A stretch of 44,513 bases of DNA from Gemmobacter nectariphilus (GTDB lineage Bacteria; Pseudomonadota; Alphaproteobacteria; Rhodobacterales; Rhodobacteraceae), in NCBI GenBank assembly GCA_020721445.1, contig DYMU01000022.1, positions 1-44,513 on the forward strand, in the 5' to 3' direction. The position numbers and the translations under genes are program-made. Of the stretch, positions 32,465 through 41,144 are shown in pieces; within the stretch, counting starts at the first letter, position 1, and each line of letters starts with the position of its first letter. The notes beneath the pieces are model-generated. The model worked only from the letters and a program-made list of their open reading frames with translations, had not been told where the DNA came from and ran no database searches.

Positions 32465-34924
32465 ATGGCTTTCAAACGCAACATCGACCGTCTGCCGATC
32501 ATTCCCGCAGGCGCCAAGGAACACAATGTCACCTGCCACTACTGCATCGTCGGCTGTGGCTACAAAGCCTACACCTGGCCGCTGAAAAAGCAGGGCACCA
32601 CCGACAGCAACTGGATCGGTGAAGACCTGTCCCGGCAGCAGGGCGTGGAAACCGAGGCGTGGTATGCGCCCTCGATGTACAACGTCGTCAAGCAGAACGG
32701 GCAGGATGTGCATCTGGTCATCAAGCCGGATGTGAATTGCGAGGTGAACGCGGGCCTTGGGTCCGTGCGCGGCGCGCGCATGGCCGAAAACCGCCGCTCT
32801 GAAATCACCGGCACACAGGCGCAGCGCCTGACCGAACCAATGGTCTGGCGCTATGGCACATGGCAGCCGACAAGCTGGGACGAAGCGCTGGATCTGGTGG
32901 CCCGCGTCACCGCCCGCGTGATCGACAAGGACGACGAGGATGATCTTTACGTCTCGATGTTCGACCATGGCGGCAGTGCTGGCGGCTATGAAAACACCTG
33001 GGGCACTGGCAAGCTGTATTTCGGGTCGATGAAGGTCAAGCATTGCCGCATCCACAACCGCCCCGCCTATAACTCCGAGGTGCACAGCACCCGCGACATG
33101 GGCGTGGACGAGCTGAACTATTCCTACACCGACTATCAGAACACTGACACGATCCTGCTGGTCGGCACCAACCCGATCGAATGCCAGACCAACCTGTTCC
33201 TGAACCACATGGTCAAGGGCATGCAGAACGGCGCCAAGGTGATCGTGGTCGATCCGCGCCGCACCGTGACGGTGGACGCCTGCGAGCAGGTGGCGGGGGC
33301 CGAAAACGTGCTGCATCTGGCAATTGCCAGCGGCAGCGATCTGGCGCTGTTCAACACCCTCTTCACCTACATTGCCGACCAGCGCTGGGTGGATGCCGAT
33401 TTCATCGCGAAATCCACATTCCAGGGCGATGTGGCGGTGGCCGAAGATGCCGCCCACCCGGCAGCACTCGGGTCGTTCGAGGCGGCGCGGGCGGCGGTGA
33501 AGATGACCCTTGCCGAAGGTGCGGCCATCACCGGCCTGACCGAGGCGCAGATCATGCAAGCCGCCGAGTGGATCGCCAAGCCCAAGGACGACGGCAGCCG
33601 CCGCAAATGCGTGACCGGCTATGAAAAGGGCATCATCTGGGGCAACGACAACTATCGCGTCATCGGGGCATTGGTGAACATCGGCCTTGCCACCGGCAAT
33701 ATCGGTCGGATCGGCGGCGGCACCTGCCGTCTGGGTGGCCATCAGGAAGGCTACTTCCGCCCGTCGGACGCCCATGTTGGCCGCCCTGCCCCCTACATCG
33801 ACCAGTTGCTGATCGCGGGCGGCGGAAAGGTTCACCACATCTGGGCCAACGACCACTACAAGACCACGCTCAACGCCGCCGAGTTCAAGCGCGTCTACAA
33901 CAAACGCTCGAACATGGTGAAAGAAGCGATGGACGCCCGCGCCGGGGCCACGCGCGAGGAGTTGATCGACGCCATCGTCGGCGCGATCGAGGCGGGTGGC
34001 ATTTTCAGCGTCTGCGTCGACATCATCCACAGCCAGATCGGACAGGCGGCCCATGTCATCCTGCCGGCGGTGGAATCGGGCGAAATGAACCTGACCTCGA
34101 TGAACGGCGAACGCCGCCTGCGGCTGGTCGAGAAATACATGGACGCGCCTGGTTCGGCCCAGCCTGACTGCATCATTGCCGCCCGCTTGGCCAACCACAT
34201 GGAACGCGTGCTGCGTGAGGAAGGCCGTGCGGAGTATGCCGACCAGTTCAAGGGCTATGACTGGAAGACCGAAGAAGATGCCTTCATCGACGGCTACAAT
34301 TCGGGCAATCCGGAAGTGACCTACGAACGTCTGCGGGCCGCTGGCAACAACGGCGTGCAGGAACCGGTCAAGGGGTTTGAAAACGGCGCGCTGGTCGGCA
34401 CGCCGCGGCTTTACGAAGACGGCGTCTTTACCCGGCATGGCCGTGAAGACGGCAAGGCGCTGTTCTGCATGGGTGCATGGCGGGGCTTGCAAGCCCCCGG
34501 CAAGGCACAGCAAAAAGCCAGCTTCCGCTTTCTGATCAACGCCGGACGCGCCAACCTGAACTGGCAGAACTGGTTCCTTGACCAGAAGAATGAGTTCGTC
34601 ATGGACCGCTTCCCGGTGCCCTTCATCCAGATCAACCCCGACGACATGGCAGATCTGGGTCTGAAACCCGGCGATATGGTCGAGGTCTATAACGATGTCG
34701 GCGCGACACAAGGGCTGGTCTATCCCGAACCGACCGCGCGCCGGAACGAGACCTTCATGATCTTCGGCGCTCCGAACGGCACCCAAGGCAACGTCATCAA
34801 CGCCGGCACCAACGAGTTGATCTTGCCAAACTACAAGCAGACCTGGGCCAACATCCGCAAGATCTCGGATGCCACCCCGGCTGCGGCGCGGGTGTCCTAC
34901 AAGTCGTGGGAAGTGGAACTCTGA
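32465..34924 (+). CDS. aioA: Arsenite oxidase large subunit, molybdopterin enzyme
   Basis: AioA oxidises arsenite to arsenate at a Mo-bis-MGD centre in the periplasm. The 819-residue protein is of normal length for Aio. 'CHYCIVGCGYKAY' gives Cys24, Cys27 and Cys31, the CxxCxxxC motif of the [3Fe-4S] cluster; the fourth Cys of related enzymes is absent, as expected. Further family strings are 'DHGGSAGGYENTWGTGKLYF', 'HNRPAYNSEVHSTRDMG', 'LLVGTNPIECQTNLFLNH' and 'RFLINAGRANLNWQNWF'. It has no signal of its own and relies on AioB for Tat export. No cytochrome c gene follows, unlike many aio operons. Confidence 0.98.
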   Translation: MAFKRNIDRLPIIPAGAKEHNVTCHYCIVGCGYKAYTWPLKKQGTTDSNWIGEDLSRQQGVETEAWYAPSMYNVVKQNGQDVHLVIKPDVNCEVNAGLGSVRGARMAENRRSEITGTQAQRLTEPMVWRYGTWQPTSWDEALDLVARVTARVIDKDDEDDLYVSMFDHGGSAGGYENTWGTGKLYFGSMKVKHCRIHNRPAYNSEVHSTRDMGVDELNYSYTDYQNTDTILLVGTNPIECQTNLFLNHMVKGMQNGAKVIVVDPRRTVTVDACEQVAGAENVLHLAIASGSDLALFNTLFTYIADQRWVDADFIAKSTFQGDVAVAEDAAHPAALGSFEAARAAVKMTLAEGAAITGLTEAQIMQAAEWIAKPKDDGSRRKCVTGYEKGIIWGNDNYRVIGALVNIGLATGNIGRIGGGTCRLGGHQEGYFRPSDAHVGRPAPYIDQLLIAGGGKVHHIWANDHYKTTLNAAEFKRVYNKRSNMVKEAMDARAGATREELIDAIVGAIEAGGIFSVCVDIIHSQIGQAAHVILPAVESGEMNLTSMNGERRLRLVEKYMDAPGSAQPDCIIAARLANHMERVLREEGRAEYADQFKGYDWKTEEDAFIDGYNSGNPEVTYERLRAAGNNGVQEPVKGFENGALVGTPRLYEDGVFTRHGREDGKALFCMGAWRGLQAPGKAQQKASFRFLINAGRANLNWQNWFLDQKNEFVMDRFPVPFIQINPDDMADLGLKPGDMVEVYNDVGATQGLVYPEPTARRNETFMIFGAPNGTQGNVINAGTNELILPNYKQTWANIRKISDATPAAARVSYKSWEVEL

Positions 34925-34936
34925 CAGCACTCTCAC

Positions 34937-34963
34937 GCGCCGCCGGCAAAGTGTCGGCGGCGC
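34937..34963 (+). terminator. Stem-loop between aioA and the DUF2478 gene
   Basis: GCGCCGCCG and CGGCGGCGC form a perfect 9-base-pair stem with a 9-base loop, starting 12 bases after the aioA stop and followed by ATCTTTCC. It could reduce read-through into, or stabilise the mRNA before, the next gene. Confidence 0.6.
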
Positions 34964-34991
34964 ATCTTTCCATGGCAAAGGGGACGCCGCC

Positions 34992-35504
34992 ATGAAGCTT
35001 GCCTACGTCACACTTCAGGGCCGCGGCCGGACAGATGCGCTGATCGCAGCCGTGGCTGACCGGCTGCAAGCCGACGGATTGCGCCTTGCCGGAACGGTAC
35101 AGTCGAACATCGAACGCCCCGACCGCCGCAAATGCGACATGGATCTGATCCTGCTTCCGCACGGCCCTGTGATCCGCATCAGCGAAGATCGCGGCGACCT
35201 TGCACGGGGCTGCATGCTCGATTCCGGTGCGCTGGAACAGTCGGTGATGACGGTTCAACAGCGCCTGTCGGGTGCTGATATCCTGATCGTCAACAAGTTC
35301 GGCAAACGAGAGGCCGAGGGCAAGGGTCTGGTCCCGGTCATTGGCGATGCCGTCGATCTGGGGCTTCCCGTTCTTGTCGGGGTCAACGGCCTGAACCTTG
35401 CAGCGTTTCTGGCCTTTGCCGGCGAGGAGGCCACGGCCCTGCCCACCGATGTCGCCAGTGTTGTCCAGTGGTGCCGACACTCTGTTGTCGCGCTGACAGC
35501 GTGA
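34992..35504 (+). CDS. DUF2478 family protein downstream of arsenite oxidase
   Basis: A 170-residue cytoplasmic protein of the DUF2478 type, a P-loop-NTPase-like family seen near molybdenum genes. Visible strings are 'MKLAYVTLQGRGRTDALIAA', 'DRRKCDMDLILLPHG', 'ISEDRGDLARGCMLDSGALE' and 'ADILIVNKFGKREAEGKG', the last resembling a Walker-B-like strand plus an Asn-Lys motif. The N-terminal GRGRTD loop is not a standard Walker A. ATG at 34992, 67 bases after aioA, same strand. A role in Mo-cofactor supply or insertion for AioA is the natural guess but is inference. Confidence 0.8.
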   Translation: MKLAYVTLQGRGRTDALIAAVADRLQADGLRLAGTVQSNIERPDRRKCDMDLILLPHGPVIRISEDRGDLARGCMLDSGALEQSVMTVQQRLSGADILIVNKFGKREAEGKGLVPVIGDAVDLGLPVLVGVNGLNLAAFLAFAGEEATALPTDVASVVQWCRHSVVALTA

Positions 35505-36145
35505 CCCTGCGGGTTTGACACCACATCCAAAATCTCCCCTGCCCAAGTCCCCGCACGGATCCGGCCCGGCGCTTTCCAGCCAGTGTTGCGCTGAACGGCA
35601 GCGCGGTCCGCACCGCTCAGGGCCTCGGCCATCGGGGCGAAAAACCAAAGGCCACCCCATAAAAAAGGCGTGCAGGGCCGGTGGTATCTTCTCCCAAAGC
35701 GGACGCATCCCGGCGCTTGCCCGCGCGGTCAAAACCTCGATGTCATCCATGTGCCGCATCACGGCAAGGCAGGCAGTCCCTGTCGCATCAAGCCAGCGCG
35801 CCCGGCGCGCGTGTGCTGGGCCACCGGCGCGCCGCCCCCTGCCCCGCCGATCGCCAAAGGCGCAAAAAAGCCCCCTTGCCCTCGCTGGCCGCAATGCGCG
35901 CCGCCGTGACCGCAGCTTCCATGCGGTCATCCTGCCGCCCGAACCGAAGGAGTGTCGGCGGGATGTGCCATGGGGGCGTGTGCACTTTGCCCGCCAAACA
36001 TCCCACTTTACTGATATATTGGCGGAGGAAAGGGGACTGCGGTCGAACCTTGTCTGGTTCGGTCTTCCGACAGATTGCACGCCTTACCACTGCGCCCTGA
36101 TCGACGACGTTTCGCCACTGTCGGGCCGTCCGTTTACGGGACAGA
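35505..36145. other. Gene-poor region with possible decayed coding sequence
   Basis: About 640 bases between the DUF2478 gene and the CPBP protease gene. On the minus strand two neighbouring frames look coding-like in part: one reads 'MEAAVTAARIAASEGKGAFL' (around 35920), the other 'MRHMDDIEVLTARASAGMRP' followed by 'PALHAFFMGWPLVF' (around 35650-35750). They may be one gene split by a frameshift. I recognise no family and saw no RNA gene. Confidence 0.4.
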
Positions 36146-37015
36146 TCAGCCGCGATTGCTCCACATCGGTGGACAGACCCGGCCAGCACGGAGCGCCCGC
36201 CAGAGCAAGATCACCCCGGTTGCGGTGCACAGCAGAAAGGCGACGATCGAAGCTTCGACGCCGAACTTGCCGCCGGTCAACAGCTCTGGCCCCTCAATCA
36301 CCGCCTTGACCAGTCCCGGGGGCATTTCAATGCCGGAAACCGTGCCGGAAAAGATCGCGGCCTGCGTGAAGTTCCACGACATGTGAAAACCGATCGACAA
36401 CCAGAGGCGGCGGGTCAGCATGTAGGCGGCGGCAAGCAGCACGCCGGCCTCGATCGCGATGAAGACGGCCCCGGTCACGGTGGCATCCGGGTTGCCAAGG
36501 TGCCGGGCGCCGAAGAAAGCCGAAGTGGCGATCAGCGCGATCCAGCTGCCGAGGTATTCCTCGGTGACGCGAAAGAGGACGCCGCGATGGATCAGTTCTT
36601 CCAGGAAGGCAGAACTGATGGCCATCGGCACCATCGGCAGCATCAGCGTCCATGGGTTCAGCCCCTCGATCCGGCAGTAGCCCAGCAGAACAAGAATAAG
36701 GATACAGGCTGAATAAAGGCCAAAGCCAAGCAGAAGGCCCGGTCCGAACTCGTCGCCCAGTCCGGACAGGGACAATTCAGACACTGGGCGATTTTCAACG
36801 AAGCGGACGAAGGCCCAGTAGATCGCCAAGGCCATGGCCACGACCAGCAGCACCAGCCCCAGCGCGGTCGGGGTAGAGTCCTTGTAGGTTTCCATGAAGC
36901 CGTTGCTGATCCCCATGCCCACAAACAGGATGCCGCCCAGAAGTGGAATGCGGATCAACGGGAACTTGAGAATCGCGCGGATGGTCGAAAGGGCGGACGT
37001 GGTTTGGGTGTTCAT
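36146..37015 (-). CDS. CPBP-family intramembrane metalloprotease
   Basis: A 289-residue membrane protein with about eight spans and the CPBP (Abi/Rce1) motifs: 'FLEELIHRGVLF' with Glu139, Glu140 and Arg144, 'FFGARHLGNP' with His172, and 'HMSWNFTQA' with His211 and Asn215. These residues form the catalytic site inside the membrane. Bacterial members process peptides, bacteriocins or membrane proteins; the substrate here is unknown. It is the last gene of the minus-strand hydrolase cluster, 69 bases after the amidase stop, and may be co-transcribed. Confidence 0.9.
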   Translation of the reverse strand: MNTQTTSALSTIRAILKFPLIRIPLLGGILFVGMGISNGFMETYKDSTPTALGLVLLVVAMALAIYWAFVRFVENRPVSELSLSGLGDEFGPGLLLGFGLYSACILILVLLGYCRIEGLNPWTLMLPMVPMAISSAFLEELIHRGVLFRVTEEYLGSWIALIATSAFFGARHLGNPDATVTGAVFIAIEAGVLLAAAYMLTRRLWLSIGFHMSWNFTQAAIFSGTVSGIEMPPGLVKAVIEGPELLTGGKFGVEASIVAFLLCTATGVILLWRALRAGRVCPPMWSNRG

Positions 37016-37084
37016 CTGGCGGCTTCCCGTTGGTCGCTTACAGGCCCGAAGCGCGACCTGACAGAGTTGGATGCGTTGGCTTGT

Positions 37085-38629
37085 TCAGGGCAGGTTCGCC
37101 GGAATATGGGCGCGGGTCGCCTGCTCAAATGCGTACGCGTAGGACAGAAGCTGTGCGTCCTGCCCCTTCTTGCCGATCAGTGTCACGCCAACCGGTTCCC
37201 CTGACTCTTTGCGCCCGATCGGGACCGTGATCGCCGGATAGCCCGCCGTCGCGTAGAAGATCGAATGCAGGTTTGCCATGCTGACCAACACCTCTACCCC
37301 ATCCTGCGCGGCAAAGGCAGCGTCCATCGCCTCGGTCATGACCGTGTGCATGTCGGTGGTCAGCTTCGCATAGTCTGCGGCAGAAAGGTCAGCGCTCAAT
37401 GGCGCGAACTTTTCCAGCATATCCTGGCCAAAGGGCATGCGGCGCTTCGGATCTTCCTTGTTGTAGGCGATCAGGTCCTCCAGCGTCACGACGCCTTGGT
37501 TGTGCGCGGATACGACCGGCATCATGTCATAGCGCATGCCCGCGCTGAGGTAGGCGAAGAACTGCTGGACGACATCCAGCGGAACGTCCAATGTGACCGG
37601 AGCCGTCTCAGCGCCAAGCATCATCAGGGCTGCGGCGGTGCGCGTCATGGCTTCGGTCCCCATGCCAGCATCGGCGATGTCCGCCAGCAAGACCCCCACC
37701 TTGACCCCCGTCAGCGCATCAGCCGAAAGCCCCTCGGCATAGTCCACCTCTGCCGTATCGGCGGCAGCAAGAAGCAGCGCTGCGTCCTGCACCGTGCGCG
37801 CGATCGGGCCGGGGCCGTCATTGCTGGCGATCAACTGTATGACGCCTTCGGTGCTGACCAACCCGGCCGAGGGTTTCATGCCGATCAGGCTCATCACCCC
37901 GGCAGGCGAGACAAGTGAACCTGCCGTCTCGGTGCCGATGCTGACGACGGCGAACTGTGCGGCGACGCTGATCGCCGATCCGGAACTGGAGCCATAGGTC
38001 GGGAACGGTCCCAGCGGGTTGACGCCCTGTCCGCCGACCGCGCCGTTGCCGCCCGAGGGGAAGCCAGAAGCCAGGGATCCGGCAAACTCCGACAGGCTGG
38101 CCTTGCCGATGATGACCGCCCCCGCCGCGCGCAGGCTGGCGACAAGGGTGGCGTCTTCGGCGGCCATGTGGTCGAACAGGATTTCCGCATTCGCTGTGGT
38201 GTGCATCGGTCCAGCGGTGCCGATGTTGTCCTTCAGGCTGACCGTGATGCCGTCCAGCGGCCCCAGCGACTGACCTGCCGCGCGGCGGGCGTCGGCTGCA
38301 CGGGCCTCGTCCAGTGCTGCGGGGTTGAGTTCCAGCATCCCGCGCAGGCGGTCATCCAGCCGCTGAATGCGCGCAAGGTGCCAAAGGGTCAGCGTCTCTG
38401 ATGTCAACTCACCGGCTGCCATGGCGGCCTGGATGTCGGCGATACCGGCGACCAGAAGGAAGCCGTCCACCTCGGCTGACGGCCCGAAGGCGGCCAACGC
38501 TCCAGAGAATGGCTCGAAATCCAGCGGGCGCAGGCGTTCGGTCTGCACAGCCTTCAGCCGTGCGGCCACATCTTCCGCCTGCACGCCGAAGGGCATCAGG
38601 ACGGCAAAGGCGACGATCAGCGGACGCAT
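37085..38629 (-). CDS. Secreted amidase-signature family hydrolase
   Basis: A 514-residue protein with a Sec signal (1-18, 'IVAFAVLMPFGVQA'). The amidase-signature Ser-cisSer-Lys triad is present: Lys133 in 'VSLKDNIGT', the cis-Ser in 'YGSSSGSA' (213-219), and the nucleophile Ser238 in 'GTETAGSLVSPA'. The family cleaves amide bonds of varied small molecules or peptides; an export signal is less common and suggests periplasmic use. Its ATG shares one base with the S10 gene stop (TGATG), so the two are coupled. The substrate is not predictable from sequence alone. Confidence 0.92.
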   Translation of the reverse strand: MRPLIVAFAVLMPFGVQAEDVAARLKAVQTERLRPLDFEPFSGALAAFGPSAEVDGFLLVAGIADIQAAMAAGELTSETLTLWHLARIQRLDDRLRGMLELNPAALDEARAADARRAAGQSLGPLDGITVSLKDNIGTAGPMHTTANAEILFDHMAAEDATLVASLRAAGAVIIGKASLSEFAGSLASGFPSGGNGAVGGQGVNPLGPFPTYGSSSGSAISVAAQFAVVSIGTETAGSLVSPAGVMSLIGMKPSAGLVSTEGVIQLIASNDGPGPIARTVQDAALLLAAADTAEVDYAEGLSADALTGVKVGVLLADIADAGMGTEAMTRTAAALMMLGAETAPVTLDVPLDVVQQFFAYLSAGMRYDMMPVVSAHNQGVVTLEDLIAYNKEDPKRRMPFGQDMLEKFAPLSADLSAADYAKLTTDMHTVMTEAMDAAFAAQDGVEVLVSMANLHSIFYATAGYPAITVPIGRKESGEPVGVTLIGKKGQDAQLLSYAYAFEQATRAHIPANLP

Positions 38630-40062
38630 CAGTTCGCTCCTGCATAAAAGGCGCGGACATCGGCGGCAAACTCGGCGCGGCTGGCCTTTTGCAAATAGAA
38701 CATGTGTCCGCCGGGGTAGACGCCGAACAACAGCCGCTTGCGCGCCTCGGGGTTGACCATCGACTGTTCCAGCACGAATTTCGTGCGGAAATAGGGCGTC
38801 GCCAGATCGTGCATTCCATGGACGACGAGCGCCCGCAGGTCCGGGTTCTGCGCCAGCGCCAGTGCAAGGTCGTCAGGGCCCCCGGTCGCCGAGGCGCGGT
38901 CCCAAGCAATATTAACCTCCAGGCTGAGCGGAATGTAGTTGCGGTCGGTCCGGTAGCCAAGCTCGCCGCGCAGATAGCCCATGAAAGGCGGCAGCAGAAC
39001 GCCCGTCAGAACGGCAAGCGACCGGTCCATAACGTTCAGGCCGAAAAGTTCCGGTATCGGATTCTCGGTTGCCACTGTCCCGTCATAGCGGTCGACCATC
39101 TGGCCCTTGTCCTGCAACAGCGCGGTGGCAAAGTCCTGGTCGCCGATCCGGGCGCGCTTGCGGGCGACATAGGCGGTGTTCAGCCCGATCATGCCGGCCA
39201 CCTGGTCGAAGAAGGCGGTCCGCGTGGCCTCGTCGGCGCGGCCAAGGCGAACCAGCCCGCCGGCGAACTCGTTCAGGGCAAAACGCTCGAATTCCTCAAG
39301 CGCTTCGGGGCCCGGGGGTTCGCCGTTCAGGCCCCAGTGGGCGGCAATCGCGGCCTGCGTCGGAAACATGGTGATCGGGCCAAGGATGGAATAGCGCGTA
39401 TCCGGGATCTCGGTATGCAAGGACGGCGAGATCAGGATCGCCATGTTCAGGTTGATCCCGTAGTCCCGCGCCAGGATCTGCGACAGGCCCGACACCCGCT
39501 GCCCGCCATAGCTTTCCCCCGCCAGTGCCTTGGGCGAGCCCCAGCGGTCATTCGCAGTCAGCCATTGCCGGATGAACCAGGCGATAGAGTGCATGTCGCT
39601 TTCCACCGCATAGTATTTCTTCGGATCGCCCGGCTGCCCGTCCGGCCCCGGCAGCATCCGACTGTAACCGGTGCCCACGGGATCGATAAAGACAAGGTCG
39701 GTAAAGTCGATCCAACTGTCAGGGTTCGGCTCCAGCCGTGCCGGAACGGCCGGAAAGGTCCCGTCGCCGGGGGTGGCGATGGTCAGCGGGCCAATTGCGG
39801 CGATGTGCAGGAAGATGCTCGCCCCGCCCGGCCCCCCGTTCACCAGAAAGGTCACGGGGCGGGTCGCCGGATCGGCTCCGTCCTTGATGTAGTCGACGTG
39901 GAAGATTTCGGCATCCGGACGCTCGGGGTATTCGCCGATTGGGATCATTCCGGCGCTGGCGGTCCAGCCTCTTGCGTCCTGGGCGATTGCGGTTCCGGAC
40001 ATCCACACAAGCGCAGCCAACAGGGCGCACATCAGACGGACGATGGGGCGTTGCAGCATCAA
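38629..40062 (-). CDS. Secreted serine carboxypeptidase-like protein (peptidase S10)
   Basis: A 477-residue alpha/beta hydrolase with a signal peptide (about 1-27, 'MSGTAIAQ'). Oxyanion motif 'FLVNGGPGGASI' at residues 72-83, nucleophile Ser184 in 'LAGESYGGQRV', Asp in 'VHGMHDLATPYF' and His in 'VYPGGHMFYLQ' make the S10 triad. S10 enzymes remove C-terminal residues from peptides, usually at acidic pH. It lies between the SH3-protein gene and the amidase and is coupled to the latter. Together they look like a periplasmic peptide-degrading set. Confidence 0.92.
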   Translation of the reverse strand: MMLQRPIVRLMCALLAALVWMSGTAIAQDARGWTASAGMIPIGEYPERPDAEIFHVDYIKDGADPATRPVTFLVNGGPGGASIFLHIAAIGPLTIATPGDGTFPAVPARLEPNPDSWIDFTDLVFIDPVGTGYSRMLPGPDGQPGDPKKYYAVESDMHSIAWFIRQWLTANDRWGSPKALAGESYGGQRVSGLSQILARDYGINLNMAILISPSLHTEIPDTRYSILGPITMFPTQAAIAAHWGLNGEPPGPEALEEFERFALNEFAGGLVRLGRADEATRTAFFDQVAGMIGLNTAYVARKRARIGDQDFATALLQDKGQMVDRYDGTVATENPIPELFGLNVMDRSLAVLTGVLLPPFMGYLRGELGYRTDRNYIPLSLEVNIAWDRASATGGPDDLALALAQNPDLRALVVHGMHDLATPYFRTKFVLEQSMVNPEARKRLLFGVYPGGHMFYLQKASRAEFAADVRAFYAGAN

Positions 40063-40113
40063 AATGGTCCTTTTTTCAATGGGTATAAGCTGGCGATGTC
40101 AGGGGTCGCGCGA

Positions 40114-41094
40114 TCACCCGCCGAACACGACAGCCTCCACGATCTCATAGCTCTCCGCGCCGATGCGGACAGTGAAGCGGTCATCCACCTTCTCGAAGCT
40201 CAGGGACTCGGATGAATCCGCCGAGACGGGAACACCGCCCTCGAACAGGATGGCGCGTTCCTTTCCGTCGCCAAGCGCGATCCAGACGCCCGCGTTGCCG
40301 GGGCCGTCGCGGACAACGCCGAAGGGACAAGACCGCATCGGCTGGCCGGTGGCGGTGGCGCAGGGCACCTCGCCGGTGGCGTCAAACGGCACACCGTTGC
40401 CGACCGGGCCACCCGCTGGCACCGCAGGCGCGGCGGGGGCTGCGGCCTCGGTCATGAAACGGCCGACGACCCAGCCCTGCTGGCCCGATCCGTCGAACCG
40501 CACGCTGCACCAGCGGTCAGGCCCGGTCATCCGGCAGCCCCGGTTCTGCGCCAACTCGCCGTTGGCCGCGCGGCTTTGCACCGGATAGCGGGCGTGCGGG
40601 CCGCTGTGGATGTTGAGGCTGCTGCCCGGTTCCACGCTCACCTGCCACCAGTCCGGCCCCCCCGCCAGCCCGTCGGCAAAGTCACCTCCGGCAAGGCCGA
40701 TGCCCAGCGTGTATGCCGCCGCCTCATCCCGCCGCGCGGCCGAGCGCATCAGGAAGACCTGAACCACATAGTCGCCCGCTGCGCGCAGCGTCACATCTGC
40801 CACCGTGCCCGATGTGGCCCCGATGAACAGCGCCTCGGCCGCGCCCTTTGGCGTGATGTTGAAGTTCAGCCCGCCGTTGTCGGACAACAGATCAACCGAA
40901 AGGATCTGCCCCGCCGCGCCGCTGACGGTGTATTCGGCGGTGTCATCGCCCCTGATCTCACCGGGAAGGACGACGCCGGTTCCGGCAGCGGCGGCCCCCA
41001 CCATTTTGGTGCGGACCTCTTGCGCCGCTGCGGGCTGCGCAATGGCAAGCAGGCTTGTGGTCAGAACTGGGATCAGCAGGCGGCGTAGGGGCAT
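40114..41094 (-). CDS. Secreted SH3-domain protein of unknown function
   Basis: A 326-residue protein with a Sec signal (1-24, 'AIAQPAAAQ'). Residues 25-135 form a beta-rich domain; a bacterial SH3 domain follows at about 150-215 ('SLNIHSGPHARYPVQSRAAN', 'GCRMTGPDRWCSVRF', 'GWVVGRFM'); a Pro/Ala linker leads to a C-terminal domain with paired Cys. The layout is that of an envelope-bound accessory protein rather than an enzyme. It lies between the frameshifted hydrolase and the S10 peptidase, 51 bases upstream of the S10 start. Confidence 0.82.
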   Translation of the reverse strand: MPLRRLLIPVLTTSLLAIAQPAAAQEVRTKMVGAAAAGTGVVLPGEIRGDDTAEYTVSGAAGQILSVDLLSDNGGLNFNITPKGAAEALFIGATSGTVADVTLRAAGDYVVQVFLMRSAARRDEAAAYTLGIGLAGGDFADGLAGGPDWWQVSVEPGSSLNIHSGPHARYPVQSRAANGELAQNRGCRMTGPDRWCSVRFDGSGQQGWVVGRFMTEAAAPAAPAVPAGGPVGNGVPFDATGEVPCATATGQPMRSCPFGVVRDGPGNAGVWIALGDGKERAILFEGGVPVSADSSESLSFEKVDDRFTVRIGAESYEIVEAVVFGG

Positions 41095-41144
41095 TGTTGT
41101 CTCCGTTCAAGGGCGTCCCCGGATTGCGCGGGACAGCCGACTGT

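Noticed and set aside
32069-34993. Very long antisense open frame (974 codons) opposite aioA
   Set aside because: It is the shadow of aioA in a high-GC genome; its translation has no family motif and is rich in His, Gln, Asp and Val as expected from complement codons.
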